Positions 63,790 to 64,000 of a stretch of 64,000 bases of DNA are shown here, in pieces (position 1 is the stretch's first letter; every line of letters starts with the position of its first letter). The stretch comes from Campylorhamphus procurvoides (taxonomy: Eukaryota; Chordata; Aves; Passeriformes; Dendrocolaptidae). The notes beneath the pieces are model-generated. The model did not search any database and was not told where the DNA came from. It was given only the letters and a program-made list of their open reading frames with translations. The position numbers were made by a program, and so were the translations under genes. Location of the stretch: the NCBI GenBank assembly GCA_013396655.1, contig WBMV01005965.1:200506-264505 (forward strand). The letters run 5' to 3'.

Positions 63790-64000
63790 TGGTATTGAAG
63801 ACCCTCCTGGGCAGCCCTCGCCAAGCAGGCGCTTCCCGGAGGGATCACTCTTGCGGCTGCATAAATGAAGGAGGCCGGACTGCCAGAAGCGGCCATCCAT
63901 GCGCACAGGGATCCCCCTGGCCGCAGGGGCTATTTCGGAGCAGCCCTGTTGTGGGGCGCGCCCTTGGCCAGCGCTCGTTGCGGACGGCCGGGGGATGCTG
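63790..64000. promoter_or_regulatory. Edge of a CpG island, probable ARID4B promoter side
   Basis: Base composition changes sharply to GC-rich with dense CpG (for example GGGGCGCGCCC near 63953-63963, then GCGCTCGTTGCGGACGGCCG). It lies upstream of ARID4B in transcript order. In human the ARID4B promoter is a CpG island shared head-to-head with GGPS1, so this may be the start of that island. No transcription start, exon 1 donor or GGPS1 coding sequence is visible within the window. Confidence 0.5.

Overview
This is a vertebrate nuclear sequence, almost certainly from a bird. It is AT-rich and intron-dominated, with CR1 LINE 3' ends that carry the avian-type tail and a short solo LTR of a type common in bird genomes. 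No prokaryotic, plasmid or phage features are visible.

Nearly the whole window is one gene on the minus strand: ARID4B (SAP180/RBP1L1), a chromatin-binding subunit of the Sin3A-HDAC co-repressor complex. I could place 22 consecutive coding exons (corresponding to human exons 3-24) with splice sites and reading phase that agree at every junction. They run from 62061 down to the stop codon at 5146 and encode 1307 residues. Adding the Met-Lys supplied by the upstream exon in mammals gives about 1309, against about 1312 in human. The 3' UTR runs to about 3500, with a poly(A) signal at 3518-3523. The initiating exon is not settled; two weak candidates are listed. The right end (about 63790-64000) becomes CpG-rich and looks like the edge of the promoter CpG island.

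At the left edge (1-139, minus strand) lies what I read as the first coding exon of RBM34, an RNA-binding nucleolar protein. RBM34 is the neighbour downstream of ARID4B in the same orientation in human, so the synteny fits. Its promoter region holds an ETS/CRE-like motif and a GC-rich minisatellite built on an 11-bp step, followed by a CR1 3' end.

The whole RBM34 promoter block (109-1023) is repeated base for base at 1025-1939, with a single N between the copies. This is most simply a scaffolding error (undetected contig overlap), not biology.

The window is otherwise ordinary. The points most worth checking are the false duplication, the RBM34 start hidden at the edge, a GC-AG intron in ARID4B, the unresolved ARID4B start exon, the 11-bp-quantised minisatellite and a solo LTR with a perfect 5-bp target duplication. 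I found no CRISPR array, tRNA, rRNA or novel multi-gene system.
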